DNA of 64,000 nucleotides from Streptomyces albospinus (lineage in GTDB: Bacteria > Actinomycetota > Actinomycetes > Streptomycetales > Streptomycetaceae): assembly GCF_014648695.1 (NCBI RefSeq), contig NZ_BMRP01000013.1:31171-95170 (forward strand), read 5' to 3'. The notes beneath the pieces were generated by a model, which was not told the DNA's origin, did not search any database, and saw nothing but the letters and a program-made list of their open reading frames with translations. The position numbers and the translations under genes are program-made. This document shows, piece by piece, positions 42,233-51,210 of this stretch; position 1 is the stretch's first letter, and each line of letters opens with the position of its first letter.

Positions 42233-43858
42233 TCAGAAGGTGCAGTCGGCGATGCGGCCGTCGACGGTGCCGATCAGCACCCGGTCCGGCCCGGCGGCGG
42301 TGAGGGACAGCGGGTCGGCGGGGAAACCGTCGATGCGGAGCGTGCGCCGGTCGCGGACGGTCCCGTCGGCGGCGCACAGGGCCACCACCTCACCGGAGTT
42401 GCCGGCCACGTAGACCGTCTCGCCGTCGGTGTCCAGGCCGGTGGTCTGGGTGTCCGTGGTGAACACCCAGTCCGGCGCCCCGTCGGGCATCCGGCGCCGG
42501 ACGACGAACGCCCCGCCGGGGCGCAGGCCGTGCGGGTGGTGGACGGTGCCCGCATGCACCAGGGCCGGGCCGCGGCCGTCGGCGAGGTGGACCGCAGGGC
42601 CGCCGAACAGGTGGGCGTCGCGGTCGGCGTCCCATTCGAGAGGGAAGAGCCGGTGGATGCGCGGGGTGCCGGTGGTGCCATCGGGCGGATCGACCCGGAC
42701 GATCTGCTTGCCGGCCGCGGGCTGCGTCGACTCGCCTTGCAGGAAGAGGAGTTCGGGGCTGTGCCGGACGGGGAAGTGGTGGTTGAACAGGTCGTAGCCG
42801 CCCAACTCCAGGCGGACCGCCTCGCGGTGACCGGGCGAGACCAGCACGGTCACCGGGCGCGCGACGCTGTGCCGGCAGTCGCGGAGCGCCAGCCAGCCGT
42901 CCGCGCGCCGGGTGCAGGCGACCGCGAAACCGGGGTCGACGGTGGTGCGCACGGTGCCGTCGTCGACGGACAACCGGTCGATGGGGTACGGGCGTTCGTG
43001 CCAGCCGTGGCCGTCCCACCGGGTCCGTGCGCTGGTGTTGACCCAGGCCGACCGGCGGTCCGGCGCGAGCAGGATCTCCCGGCCGCCGCCCTGCGGGTCC
43101 GGGTCGGGGGCGGACCACTCCCGTGTGCCGTCCGGGCCCCAGCACTCCAGCCGGGTCCCTTCCAGGGCGGCGAGTATCCGGCCGCCGGGCAGGGACTCCA
43201 CCGCCCAGACGGGCCCGCGGCGGGGCCCGGGGGCGGCGCCGTCGATCTGCGCGAGCAGCGGTGGCACGCGATCGTCGGGAGGCAGTGCGACGAGCTCCAA
43301 CTCGCTGTCGTAGGGATGTAGTTCACCGGGTGAGGGGGCCGACGTCGGGTTCCCCGCCGCGGACCAGTCGTCGTGCTCGACGACGGCGCGGAGGGCGGAG
43401 TCGCCCCCCGCCTCCAGGACGTCGTCGTCCGGCGTCAGGAAGACCTCCAGGGTCCGGGCGTCGGACCAGCGCAGCCCGCACACGTTGCGCGGCTCGGCGA
43501 GCAGCGAAAGGACGCGCCCGGAGGCGAGGTTCAGCAACAGGAGCTCCCCCTCGTGGCTCCAGGCGCCGGTACCGATCGCGAGCAGCGGCAGGGTGGGGTG
43601 GAAGCGCAGTGCGCTGACCGACCACCGGGCGCGCAGCAGCTGCCGGCAGCGCGGAGCGTCCGCGTCGTAGACCCCGATCCGCGTCCTGGTCCAGCCCTTC
43701 GCCGCGTCCCGGCCGGGCCACTGCGGGTGCCGCAGACCCCCGGCGACCGCGAGCAGCCCGAGGCGCTCGTCGCGGACGGCCGTGCCCGGGTGGCCGACCT
43801 CGGTGTACGGCTGGTCCCCGAACACCCGGCGAACGGTGAGGGGTCGTGGCTGCGGCAT
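42233..43858 (-). CDS. Beta-propeller (WD40-like) protein
   Basis: A 541-residue soluble protein without transmembrane segments or signal peptide. The sequence has repeated patterns of short beta strands ending in variants of W/Y-G, such as VSALRFHPTLPLLAIGTG, LRWSDARTLEVFL and VYVAGNSGEVVALCAADG, as in WD40/PQQ-like propellers. GAGGAG lies ahead of the ATG at 43858. Its length suggests a propeller of six to eight blades. Function unknown; no nearby partner gives a hint. It is convergent with the GAF phosphatase gene. Confidence 0.65.
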   Translation of the reverse strand: MPQPRPLTVRRVFGDQPYTEVGHPGTAVRDERLGLLAVAGGLRHPQWPGRDAAKGWTRTRIGVYDADAPRCRQLLRARWSVSALRFHPTLPLLAIGTGAWSHEGELLLLNLASGRVLSLLAEPRNVCGLRWSDARTLEVFLTPDDDVLEAGGDSALRAVVEHDDWSAAGNPTSAPSPGELHPYDSELELVALPPDDRVPPLLAQIDGAAPGPRRGPVWAVESLPGGRILAALEGTRLECWGPDGTREWSAPDPDPQGGGREILLAPDRRSAWVNTSARTRWDGHGWHERPYPIDRLSVDDGTVRTTVDPGFAVACTRRADGWLALRDCRHSVARPVTVLVSPGHREAVRLELGGYDLFNHHFPVRHSPELLFLQGESTQPAAGKQIVRVDPPDGTTGTPRIHRLFPLEWDADRDAHLFGGPAVHLADGRGPALVHAGTVHHPHGLRPGGAFVVRRRMPDGAPDWVFTTDTQTTGLDTDGETVYVAGNSGEVVALCAADGTVRDRRTLRIDGFPADPLSLTAAGPDRVLIGTVDGRIADCTF

Positions 43859-43969
43859 GGGGCTGCGGTCTCCTCGCGGTGGTTGGTGATGGGTGGTCGG
43901 TGCGTCGTGCGTCGGGCCGTTGCGCATCGCGCCGTGGCCGGCACCCCATCCTCCGGTACCGACGTGCCG

Positions 43970-45136
43970 CTACGGCGCCCGGTGCCGCAGCGGTGATGAC
44001 GGCCGGTCGGCCCAGGCCCTCGCGTCCGGCTGCTCCGCGTCCGCGGGCCGGGTGATGGCGATCATCGCCGCGTCATCGCCCAGGTTCCCGTCCGCGTACT
44101 GGAGCAGATCGTCGTGCAGACGCCGTACGAGGGAGGCCGGGTCGCGGTCGTTCCAGGAGGCCAGCCGGTCGGCCAGCGGGTAGAACACGCCGTCGCGGTT
44201 GCGGGTCTCCATCACCCCGTCCGTGTAGAGCAGCAGCACATCGTCCGGTTCGAAGGTGAAGGTCTCGACCTCGTAGTCGCTCTCCGAGAGGGTTTTCAGG
44301 CCCAGTGGGATCGCCGGCTCGGCGACCTCCAGCGGAAGGACCTTGTCGCCGCGCAGCATCAGGGGCGGGGGGTGTCCGCAGTTCACCATGCGGAGGAACG
44401 GGCCGGTGTCGGGAACGTCCAGCACCAGAGCGGTCACAAACGACTCCGGGTCCTCCTCGGGGGCGTGCGCCAGGTTCCAGAACACCGAGTTGCCCAGGTG
44501 CGCCGCCATGCCCGCGAGGGAGAGGTGGCGGTAGGCCGACCCCCGGAAGGCGCCGACCAGCGCGGCGGCCTCGCCGATGGCCGCCAGGCCCTTGCCGCGC
44601 ACGTCCCCGATGACCAGCCGGGCCCCGCCCGGCACCGGCACCGCCCCGTACAGATCACCCCCGATCTCGGCCTCCGCCTCCGCCGAGATGTACGCGGACT
44701 CGATCCGCAGCCGGCCGATCCGGCGGGGCAGCGGCCACAGCAGCACCTGCTGCGCCGCCGCGGCCACCGACCGTACCTGGGTGAGCTGCCGCTCATGCCG
44801 GTCGCGCGCATAGCGGAAGAGCGTCACCAGCACCGAGATGACGAGGAGGGCGGCGATCTGCGCCTGGTGGTTCGCGGTCATCAGCCCGCCGTGGAACTGG
44901 CCGATGAGGATCTGGGCGGCCACCGCCAGGGCTCCGATGGCGCCGGTCAGGCCGGGACCCGCGAAGGACGCGGTGATCGCGGGCGCCGCCACCAGGAACG
45001 GGCCCAGATGGATGGAGGTCGGGGCGCTGATGTCCAGCACGGTGACCACGGCGATCAGCGCGAGCGGGATGGCGACCAACCCGTGGCTCAGCAGCCAGGA
45101 CCTGCCGGATCGGGGGAGACCCTTCCGGACGCGCAT
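43970..45136 (-). CDS. Membrane-anchored PP2C (SpoIIE-type) phosphatase
   Basis: A 388-residue protein. Residues 10-110 have three or four transmembrane segments (WLLSHGLVAIPLALIAVVTVL, LVAAPAITASFAGPGLTGA, AQIAALLVISVLVTLF). From about 140 there is a PPM phosphatase of RsbU/SpoIIE type: EIGGDLYGAV, GDVRGKGLAA, GHPPPLML, DDVLLLYTDGVMETRNRDG and GDDAAMIAI. Streptomyces genomes contain dozens of such proteins in the sigma-B-like partner-switching network. ATG at 45136 with GAGAGGAAG upstream. Confidence 0.88.
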   Translation of the reverse strand: MRVRKGLPRSGRSWLLSHGLVAIPLALIAVVTVLDISAPTSIHLGPFLVAAPAITASFAGPGLTGAIGALAVAAQILIGQFHGGLMTANHQAQIAALLVISVLVTLFRYARDRHERQLTQVRSVAAAAQQVLLWPLPRRIGRLRIESAYISAEAEAEIGGDLYGAVPVPGGARLVIGDVRGKGLAAIGEAAALVGAFRGSAYRHLSLAGMAAHLGNSVFWNLAHAPEEDPESFVTALVLDVPDTGPFLRMVNCGHPPPLMLRGDKVLPLEVAEPAIPLGLKTLSESDYEVETFTFEPDDVLLLYTDGVMETRNRDGVFYPLADRLASWNDRDPASLVRRLHDDLLQYADGNLGDDAAMIAITRPADAEQPDARAWADRPSSPLRHRAP

Positions 45137-45226
45137 ACTTCCTCTCTACACCCAGGGCGGCCCCGGCGCCCGCAGGGCCCGTCCGACGGCCCGCAGGGGC
45201 CGGCCGCACGGGCCCCGGGGTGCCGC

Positions 45227-45252
45227 GTCGCGCTCCCGGGCCGGAGCGCGAC
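45227..45252 (-). terminator. Hairpin terminator
   Basis: Perfect 10-bp arms GTCGCGCTCC (45227-45236) and GGAGCGCGAC (45243-45252), 6-nt loop, 11 bp beyond the stop codon of the leftward gene ending at 45264. Confidence 0.7.
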
Positions 45253-45263
45253 GGCTTCCCGGG

Positions 45264-45704
45264 TCAGAGGGTGACGATCTTCTTCGCGTCGGCGTAGTGG
45301 GCGCCGTGCGGGGTGACGATGCTCGCCACGACCTGGACCTTGTTTCCCTTGTGGAACGCGGAGCCGGGCTTCGGGTGCAGGGTCAGCCGCACCCGGTGCT
45401 GCCGCGCGTCGCAGACCAGCTTCTTGTTGGTCAGGGTCGCGGTGGCCACGGCCGGGCGGTGGCCCTTGGCCGGGTGCAGGCGCGTCGCGGTGGTCGCCAC
45501 ATGCACGTCGGAGCCGGGGTCGCAGGAATAGGCGAGGGCGGCGGTGATCACCGCGTGCCGGGTGTCCAGGGCGACCTTGCCCACGGTCATGGAATTGGCC
45601 TTGGCGGCGGCCGGGGACGCCAGGGCGCCGACGGTACCCGCGGCGAGCATCAGGGTGGCGACGGCGGTACCGGCGGCCCGGCGGTTCACAAGGGCTGGCT
45701 TCAC
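45264..45704 (-). CDS. Small secreted protein of unknown function
   Basis: A 146-residue preprotein with a Sec signal peptide: basic start, hydrophobic stretch (GTAVATLMLAAGTVGALA) and cleavage at ASPAAAKA. The mature part of about 115 residues has an Ig-like strand pattern, and two cysteines (YSCDPGSD and KLVCDAR) that could form a disulfide. GTG start at 45704 with AGAGGA upstream. Not recognised further. The 191-bp space before the next leftward gene implies its own promoter. Confidence 0.72.
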   Translation of the reverse strand: MKPALVNRRAAGTAVATLMLAAGTVGALASPAAAKANSMTVGKVALDTRHAVITAALAYSCDPGSDVHVATTATRLHPAKGHRPAVATATLTNKKLVCDARQHRVRLTLHPKPGSAFHKGNKVQVVASIVTPHGAHYADAKKIVTL

Positions 45705-45895
45705 GGGCGATGTCCTCTGCTGGGGTCGTGTGCGTCGGATACGTAGGCGTACGTCGTGCAGTGCCTGTCTCGTCTGCCTCTCGCTTGTCTTGATGTCACA
45801 TGCCGCTGCCCGGTTGCGATCTGAGCCGGTCTCCTGACCGGGGCGGCCCCGGCGCGTGCCGCGACCGCCCCGCCCCGTCGGATCCGCGGACCGGG

Positions 45896-46735
45896 TCAGG
45901 CCCCCGGCGGCAGATACGCCGGCCGGCCGGAGCCCCGGGTCAGCCGGTAGCCGCCGATGCCCGCCAGGGCCGCGAGGACACCGCCCACGGCGGTCCAGAT
46001 CCAGCGGTCCGACCACCAGCCCGACGACCAGCCGCCGTCCGGCGCGTCGCTCGCCGCGGGCTGCTGCGCCGCCGCGCTCCCGCTCGGCTTCGGGGTCGCC
46101 GAGGTGGCGCCCGGCACCAGAGGAGCGGACAGTTTGCCGTCCACCGCCTGGGCGCCGCCCGCGTCGGAGGCGGACGCCTCGACCTCGGCATGCACCGGCT
46201 GCCCCAGGTCCTCCTGAGACAGATCGACGACCGTCAGCCGGATGTAGTAGCTCCCCGGCAGCGGATCGTTCGCCCACTGCTCCGCCCAGCCGCGCACGGT
46301 ACGCAGCGAGCAGGACAGCTCGACCGACGCGGCGTCCTTGGCCGCCGACTTGGTCTGCGCCCCGTACCGGCACGCCTGCCGGCGGCGCAGCCCGTCGTAC
46401 ACGTCCAGCTGCCAGGTCGTCGCGCCGTGCCGGGCGGACGGCGGCGGCAGCGTCACCTTCGCCTTGACCGTGGCGCGCGCTCCGGCGTCGACCGGCAGCA
46501 CCCAGTAAAGGTAGTCGCCGGTGGAGGCGCCGGCGGTGGCCCGCTGGTCCATCCTGATCGGGGTCGCGGTACGGAAGGAGGTACCGGCCTCGGTGGGGGC
46601 GGTGTCCGCCCCCGCGCCGGCACTGGCACTCGGGCTCGGGCTGGCGGCGGCGGCCGTTCCCGCCGCACCGGCGAGCCCGGCACACGCCACCAGCGCGGCG
46701 GCGATCGTCGTCGTCAATCGGCGTACGCTTCGCAT
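45896..46735 (-). CDS. Secreted, membrane-anchored partner of the vWA protein
   Basis: A 279-residue protein with a signal peptide (TTTIAAALVACAGLAGAAGTAAAA), a beta-rich extracellular region that includes YLYWVLPVDAGARATVKAKVTLP, a Pro/Ala/Ser linker and one C-terminal transmembrane helix (IWTAVGGVLAALAGIGGYRLT). The segment resembles the C-terminal domain of the vWA protein encoded next door, so both may derive from one duplication. The ATG overlaps the preceding stop by one base (TGATG) with GGAGG upstream, evidence of tightly coupled translation. Function unknown. Confidence 0.72.
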   Translation of the reverse strand: MRSVRRLTTTIAAALVACAGLAGAAGTAAAASPSPSASAGAGADTAPTEAGTSFRTATPIRMDQRATAGASTGDYLYWVLPVDAGARATVKAKVTLPPPSARHGATTWQLDVYDGLRRRQACRYGAQTKSAAKDAASVELSCSLRTVRGWAEQWANDPLPGSYYIRLTVVDLSQEDLGQPVHAEVEASASDAGGAQAVDGKLSAPLVPGATSATPKPSGSAAAQQPAASDAPDGGWSSGWWSDRWIWTAVGGVLAALAGIGGYRLTRGSGRPAYLPPGA

Positions 46736-48030
46736 CAGTTGGTCCTCCAGACGGTGACGCGCCAACGGGAGATCCAGCCCCACAGCAGGCCGCCCACCAG
46801 TCCGGCGAGGACCAGCGCGCCCAGCAGCCACCAGCCCCGGCCGAGGCCGAAGGAGGCCGGGTCGGAGGCGTTGTGCGGCCCGTCCACCAGATCCACGGCC
46901 AGCTCGACCGGCATGCCCGGGTCGGTCTTGACCGAGGCGGGCGCCGAGAAGGAGTTGCTGACCTGGAGGCAGACGGTCTCCGCCGCGTCCTTGGCGGCGT
47001 CCGAAGAGCCGGCCGGGGGCTTGGCGTAGCGCAGCCCGGTCGAGATGGCGTCGGTACGTCCGTCGCCGGACTCGGAGCCGCGGACGATCTCCCGTCCGTG
47101 CACCGTCGAGGCCCGCAGCAGCACCCCGTAATCGTTGTTGACGGCACGGTCCGCCGCGACGCTCACCGACGCGCGCAGCTCCTGACCGGGCTTGACGTCG
47201 ACCCGGTACCAGCGGTGCTCGGCGAACTTCTCGCGGTCGCCGTAGAGACCGGGCTTGAGCTGCGGGGCGCCGGCGCACTGCTGGGCGCCCTGGGTGGCGA
47301 CCGGTGTCCGCACGGGATGCGCCGTACGGTTGACCAACTGGTGCACCCGGTCGCGGAGTTGGCCGCGGTGCTGCACCGAGGTGTAGGTGCCGCCGGTGGC
47401 TTCGGCGATACAGCTCAGCTGGCTGCGGGTCTTGGCGTCCGGCAGCAGCCCGAGCGTGTCGACGGTGAGATGGATGCCCTGGGCGGCGATGTCGCGCGCC
47501 ACCTGGCACGGGTCCAACGGGGCGCAGGTGTCCTCGCCGTCGGTGATGAGGACGATCCTGCGCTGCCCGTCACCGCCCTGGAGGTCCTTGGCCGCGGCCT
47601 GGAGGGCGGGGCCGATCGGGGTCCAGCCGGTGGGGACGAGCGTGGCGACCGCGGTCTTGGCCTCGGTCCGGTTGATCGGGCCGACCGGGTAGAGCTGGCG
47701 GGTGTCCTTGCAGCCGACCTGCCGGTCCTCGCCCGGGTAGTTGGCGCCGAGGGTGCGTATGCCGAGCTGGACGCCCTCGGGGACGGCGTCCAGCACATCG
47801 TTGAACGCCTGCTTCGCCGCGGACATCCGGCTCTGCCCGTCGATGTCCCGGGTCCGCATCGAGCCGCTGACGTCGAGCGTCAGCTCGACCTTGGGGGCGG
47901 ACTGCGCCGCGGGTTCGCCGGCGGCGGCCGGCGTGGGCGACAGCCCGACCGACAGCGCGGCCAGCAGCCCGCACACCCCGGCCGCGAGCCTTCGCCCGGT
48001 GATCCGTTTGGTGATCGTTCTGGAGATCAT
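46735..48030 (-). CDS. Extracellular vWA-domain membrane protein
   Basis: A 431-residue protein with a signal peptide, then a von Willebrand A domain (about 45-230) that retains the MIDAS motif DVSGSM, and the later TGWTPIG and ITDGEDTC. A beta-rich segment follows, then one transmembrane helix (GWWLLGALVLAGLVGGLLWGW). vWA domains with intact MIDAS bind protein ligands through a metal ion. It forms a two-gene operon with the membrane-anchored partner. The ATG at 48030 is preferred because it gives a proper signal peptide; the frame is open 69 codons further upstream. Confidence 0.8.
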   Translation of the reverse strand: MISRTITKRITGRRLAAGVCGLLAALSVGLSPTPAAAGEPAAQSAPKVELTLDVSGSMRTRDIDGQSRMSAAKQAFNDVLDAVPEGVQLGIRTLGANYPGEDRQVGCKDTRQLYPVGPINRTEAKTAVATLVPTGWTPIGPALQAAAKDLQGGDGQRRIVLITDGEDTCAPLDPCQVARDIAAQGIHLTVDTLGLLPDAKTRSQLSCIAEATGGTYTSVQHRGQLRDRVHQLVNRTAHPVRTPVATQGAQQCAGAPQLKPGLYGDREKFAEHRWYRVDVKPGQELRASVSVAADRAVNNDYGVLLRASTVHGREIVRGSESGDGRTDAISTGLRYAKPPAGSSDAAKDAAETVCLQVSNSFSAPASVKTDPGMPVELAVDLVDGPHNASDPASFGLGRGWWLLGALVLAGLVGGLLWGWISRWRVTVWRTN

Positions 48031-48312
48031 CGCCGGATCGTATGGAGAAATCGTCCCGACTCCAAAACGAGCTTGACGGAGGCCGCGATCCCAGTGGAGG
48101 AACGGGCGTACACAACTCCCCGGCCCCGTCGGCGAACCGCCGCTGCTCGCGCGACCACCATGTCCGGCGCCCGCGGGGGTGCGGCATGATGGGGCCGCGA
48201 ACGGCCGCCGGGTGCCCGTCCGACGCTGCTCGCCCACCCGGCACGTGCCGCGCTCCGCCCCCCCAGCGCCGCACTGCTGTCACCCCGGATGCGCCACTCG
48301 ACGAGGAGACCC
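48031..48312. promoter_or_regulatory. Divergent intergenic region
   Basis: A 282-bp region between the vWA gene and the glycine-rich gene, with slightly lower GC near 48035-48080. GAGGAG at 48303-48308 is the ribosome-binding site of the rightward gene. No repeats or operator seen. Confidence 0.35.
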
Positions 48313-49612
48313 ATGAGCACGCCCCCCGGAGGTCACGGCGGCTACGGAAACCAGGGCAATCACGGCAACAACGGCATCAACGGCATCAACGGCATCAACG
48401 GTGGCTACGGAAACCAGGGTTACCAGGGCAACCAGGGCGGCTACGGAAACCAGGGCGGATACCCGCACCAGGGCGGCCACCCCGGCCACGGCAGTGTCCA
48501 CGGCACTCCGGCCGGCCACCCCGGCTACGGCGCCCCCACGCCCCCCCGCGGCACCGGCGCCCGCCGAAATCCCCGCCAACCCCGGGTACCCGGCACACCC
48601 CGGAACTCCCGGCGCCCCCGGTGCTCCTGGACACCCGGTACCGACCCGGCCCGACAACCGCATCTCCCTCTCCGACCCGCCGCAACCGGTCCGGCCGAAG
48701 CCGCAGCCCGACCTCGGCCCGGCGCCGCGGCGTTCGCGGGTCGGACTCGTCGCGCAGTTCGTGCTCCAGTTCCTCTACATCCCGCTCTGGGCACTGATCG
48801 CGATCTGCCTGACCGTCCTGGCCATCGCGATCGACGCCGATTCCAACGCCAGTGTCGGCCCGCCGGCCATCGCCTTCGGCTTCGTGCGGGCCGGCATCTC
48901 CTGGCGGCGGCTGCGCGTCGAGTGGAGCGGCCGGCCCGAGGACTGGGAGCCGTTCACCGAACCGCTGCTCAAGGACCGCATCGGCAAGGGCGAGCGCAAC
49001 AGCGGCTGGGGAGCCGCCGAGTTGCTCCCGAGCGGCGTCCGCCGGGCCACCGCAAGTATCGAGCTGCGCTACTTCCGCGGCCTGGGCCCGGGCCGCGTCG
49101 ACCGGATGGCACAGCAGTACGGCTGGGCGGTCGACTGGGACAACTACCGGCCCGCGTCCGAGAACCTGCCCCTCTTCCGCATGATGCCGCCCCCGGAGCA
49201 GCACGGCGTCCCCGCCCCGAACAGCCCGTCGCCCGCGCCCGGCGCACCCTGGGGCCCGCTGCCCTGCCGGGTGCTGATGCCGCTGCTCACCTTCGTCTTC
49301 ATGCCGCGGGTGCGCTCCCTGGAACTGCGCCGCAGCCCCGACGCCTACGTGGCTCATCTGAGGACGCACCTCGCCGAGAAGTTCCGCACCGAGCTGGCCA
49401 GGGACCCGAGCAAGGGGTACAAGGCCGACGAGTGGGGCCGGATCCTGCGCCGGGTCGGCGTCAACACCTGGCACTTCCGCGGCGCCGGCGCCCATGCCGT
49501 CCTCCGGGTGGCCGCCGAGCACGGCTGGCAGCTCGACCACTCCTACCCGGCCGACCCGGTCGGCGAGCTGCACCTGTGCCGACCGAACACGGTGTCCGGA
49601 CAGGGCGGCTGA
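48313..49612 (+). pseudogene. Glycine-rich membrane protein gene interrupted by a frameshift at C7
   Basis: The ATG at 48313 follows GAGGAG and starts a repeat-rich region of Gly, Asn, Gln and Tyr (GGYGNQG units and a 9-bp NGI repeat). At the run of seven C at 48541-48547 this frame loses its sense, while the +1 frame continues perfectly with PAEIPANPGYPAHPGTPGAPG, a hydrophobic segment (LYIPLWALIAICLTVLAIAI) and a well-behaved domain to 49612. Removing one C would give a single protein of about 432 residues. The break is either a sequencing error, a recent mutation or a phase-variable tract. The intact product would be a membrane protein with a Pro/Gly-rich N terminus; function unknown. Confidence 0.75.
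48541..48547 (+). repeat. C7 homopolymer at the frameshift site
   Basis: Seven consecutive C residues precisely where the two reading frames of the glycine-rich gene must be joined. Loss of one C restores the frame. Confidence 0.8.
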
Positions 49613-49655
49613 CAGTCAGTCAGAATGCAAACAGGAAACACACGTCAGGGGAGGG

Positions 49656-49713
49656 GTCCGGTCCGTGGGGACCGGGCTCCGTCGCGTGCTTTCCGCGGCA
49701 GGCCGCCGCGGAA
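49656..49713. terminator. Two consecutive hairpins between genes
   Basis: First stem GTCCGGTCC / GGACCGGGC at 49656-49677, second perfect stem TTCCGCGGC / GCCGCGGAA at 49691-49713 with a 5-nt loop. They probably terminate the upstream gene. They could also belong to a structured leader, because the next 160 bp are purine-rich (repeated GAAGAGAACC) and lead into the oxidase gene. Confidence 0.55.
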
Positions 49714-49873
49714 GACGTGAGGAACGTTGCAGGAAGCGGCGAGAACGCACCAGGACGCACCGGAGACAGCCGGAACAACGCACCGGAGTTCTACAGAATA
49801 CGGAAGAGAACCGAAGAGAACCGAAGCGACCCCGGAAAACCGAAGCCACCGCGACACCAGGGAGACGGAGAAG

Positions 49874-51046
49874 ATGGCGCCTACGCACCAGAATTTCGGC
49901 GACTACCAGAACGAGATCTACGCCAACGGCCTGCGCGGCGAACTGCCGCGGCTGCCGATGGCCTTCGCCGACCTGGAGGCGCGCGCCGAGTCCGCCCTGC
50001 CACCGTCCGTCTGGTCCTACGTGTCCGGCGGCGCCGGGGACGAAGGCACCCAGCGCGCCAACGTCAGCGCCTTCGCGCGCTGGGGGCTGATGCCGCGGAT
50101 GATGGCCGGCGCCGCCCAACGCGACCTGAGCGTGGACCTGTTCGGGATGACCCTCCCGTCGCCGCTGCTGATGGCTCCCATCGGGGTGATCGGCCTGTGC
50201 ACCCAGGACGGGCACGGCGATCTGGCCACCGCGCGGGCCGCGGCCCGTACCGGCGTACCGATGATCGCCTCGACGCTCTCCGCGGACCCGATGGAGCAGG
50301 TCGCCGCCGAGTACGGCGACACCCCCGGCTTCTTCCAGCTCTACACCCCCGCCGACCGGGAGCTCGCCGAGAGCTTCGTCCGGCGCGCCGAGGCCGCCGG
50401 GTTCAAGGGCATCGTCGTCACCCTGGACACCTGGACCCTCGGCTGGCGCCCGCGCGATCTGGCCACCGCCAACTTCCCCCAGCTGCGCGGCCACTGCCTG
50501 GCCAACTACACCTCGGACCCGGTCTTCCGCGCCCGGCTCCCCAAGTCGCCCGAAGGGGACCCCGGCGCCGCCGTCGGCCTGTACGCCGGCGTCTTCGGCA
50601 ACCCGCTGACCTGGGACGACCTCCCCTGGCTGCGCTCCCTGACCGACCTGCCGCTGCTTCTCAAGGGCATCTGCCACCCCGAGGACGTACGCCGTGCCAG
50701 GGACGGCGGGGTGGACGGCATCTACTGCTCCAACCACGGCGGGCGCCAGGCCAACGGCGGTCTGCCCGCCCTCCACGCGCTGCCCGGCGTGGTGGCCGCC
50801 GCCGACGGCCTGCCGGTGCTGTTCGACTCCGGTGTCCGCACCGGCACCGACGTCGTCAAGGCGCTGGCCCTCGGCGCCACCGCGGTCGCCGTCGGGCGCC
50901 CGTACGCCTACGGCGCGGCCCTCGGCGGCGCCGACGGCATCGTCCACGTCCTGCGCTCGCTGCTGGCCGAGGCCGATCTCCTGATGGCCGTGGACGGCTA
51001 CCCGACCCTCGCCGACCTGCGCCCGGACGCCCTGGTACGCGTCTGA
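49874..51046 (+). CDS. FMN-dependent 2-hydroxy-acid oxidase (lactate monooxygenase-like)
   Basis: A 390-residue TIM-barrel flavoenzyme. Landmarks are YVSGGAGDE near the start, MAPIGV, STLSADPMEQVA, GFFQLYTPAD, the catalytic histidine in CSNHGGRQ and the FMN phosphate site FDSGVRTGTD followed by VGRPYAYG. It oxidises an alpha-hydroxy acid such as lactate or mandelate to the keto acid, or decarboxylates lactate oxidatively to acetate in the monooxygenase branch. Length agrees with lactate 2-monooxygenase. ATG at 49874 with GGAGACGGAGAAG upstream, behind a long purine-rich leader. Confidence 0.88.
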   Translation: MAPTHQNFGDYQNEIYANGLRGELPRLPMAFADLEARAESALPPSVWSYVSGGAGDEGTQRANVSAFARWGLMPRMMAGAAQRDLSVDLFGMTLPSPLLMAPIGVIGLCTQDGHGDLATARAAARTGVPMIASTLSADPMEQVAAEYGDTPGFFQLYTPADRELAESFVRRAEAAGFKGIVVTLDTWTLGWRPRDLATANFPQLRGHCLANYTSDPVFRARLPKSPEGDPGAAVGLYAGVFGNPLTWDDLPWLRSLTDLPLLLKGICHPEDVRRARDGGVDGIYCSNHGGRQANGGLPALHALPGVVAAADGLPVLFDSGVRTGTDVVKALALGATAVAVGRPYAYGAALGGADGIVHVLRSLLAEADLLMAVDGYPTLADLRPDALVRV

Positions 51047-51071
51047 CCGGCGCCCCCCGCCGGGCTCGGCA

Positions 51072-51136
51072 TCGGGCGAAGTCCCGGCGGGCGGGCGCAC
51101 TCGGGCCAAGCCCCGGCGCGCGGGCGCACTCGGGCG
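51072..51136. repeat. Imperfect 29-bp tandem repeats
   Basis: Two copies of 29 bp (51072-51100 and 51101-51129), each starting TCGGGC and ending GGGCGGGCGCAC-like, and a third partial copy TCGGGCG. They lie between the oxidase gene and the Y4yA operon. Each unit could form GC hairpins and may act in termination. Confidence 0.6.
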
Positions 51137-51210
51137 TAAAGGCCGCCGGGAGGGGGAAGTGGTTAACGCGAACTGAGCGGGATGCGTCGTGTCCATTTCT
51201 AGGGGGTCTC

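Noticed and set aside
48340..48480. Short regular repeats that could suggest a CRISPR array
   Set aside because: The repeats are 9-bp and 18-bp codon repeats within a coding region for Gly/Asn/Gln residues, with no unique spacers and no cas genes.
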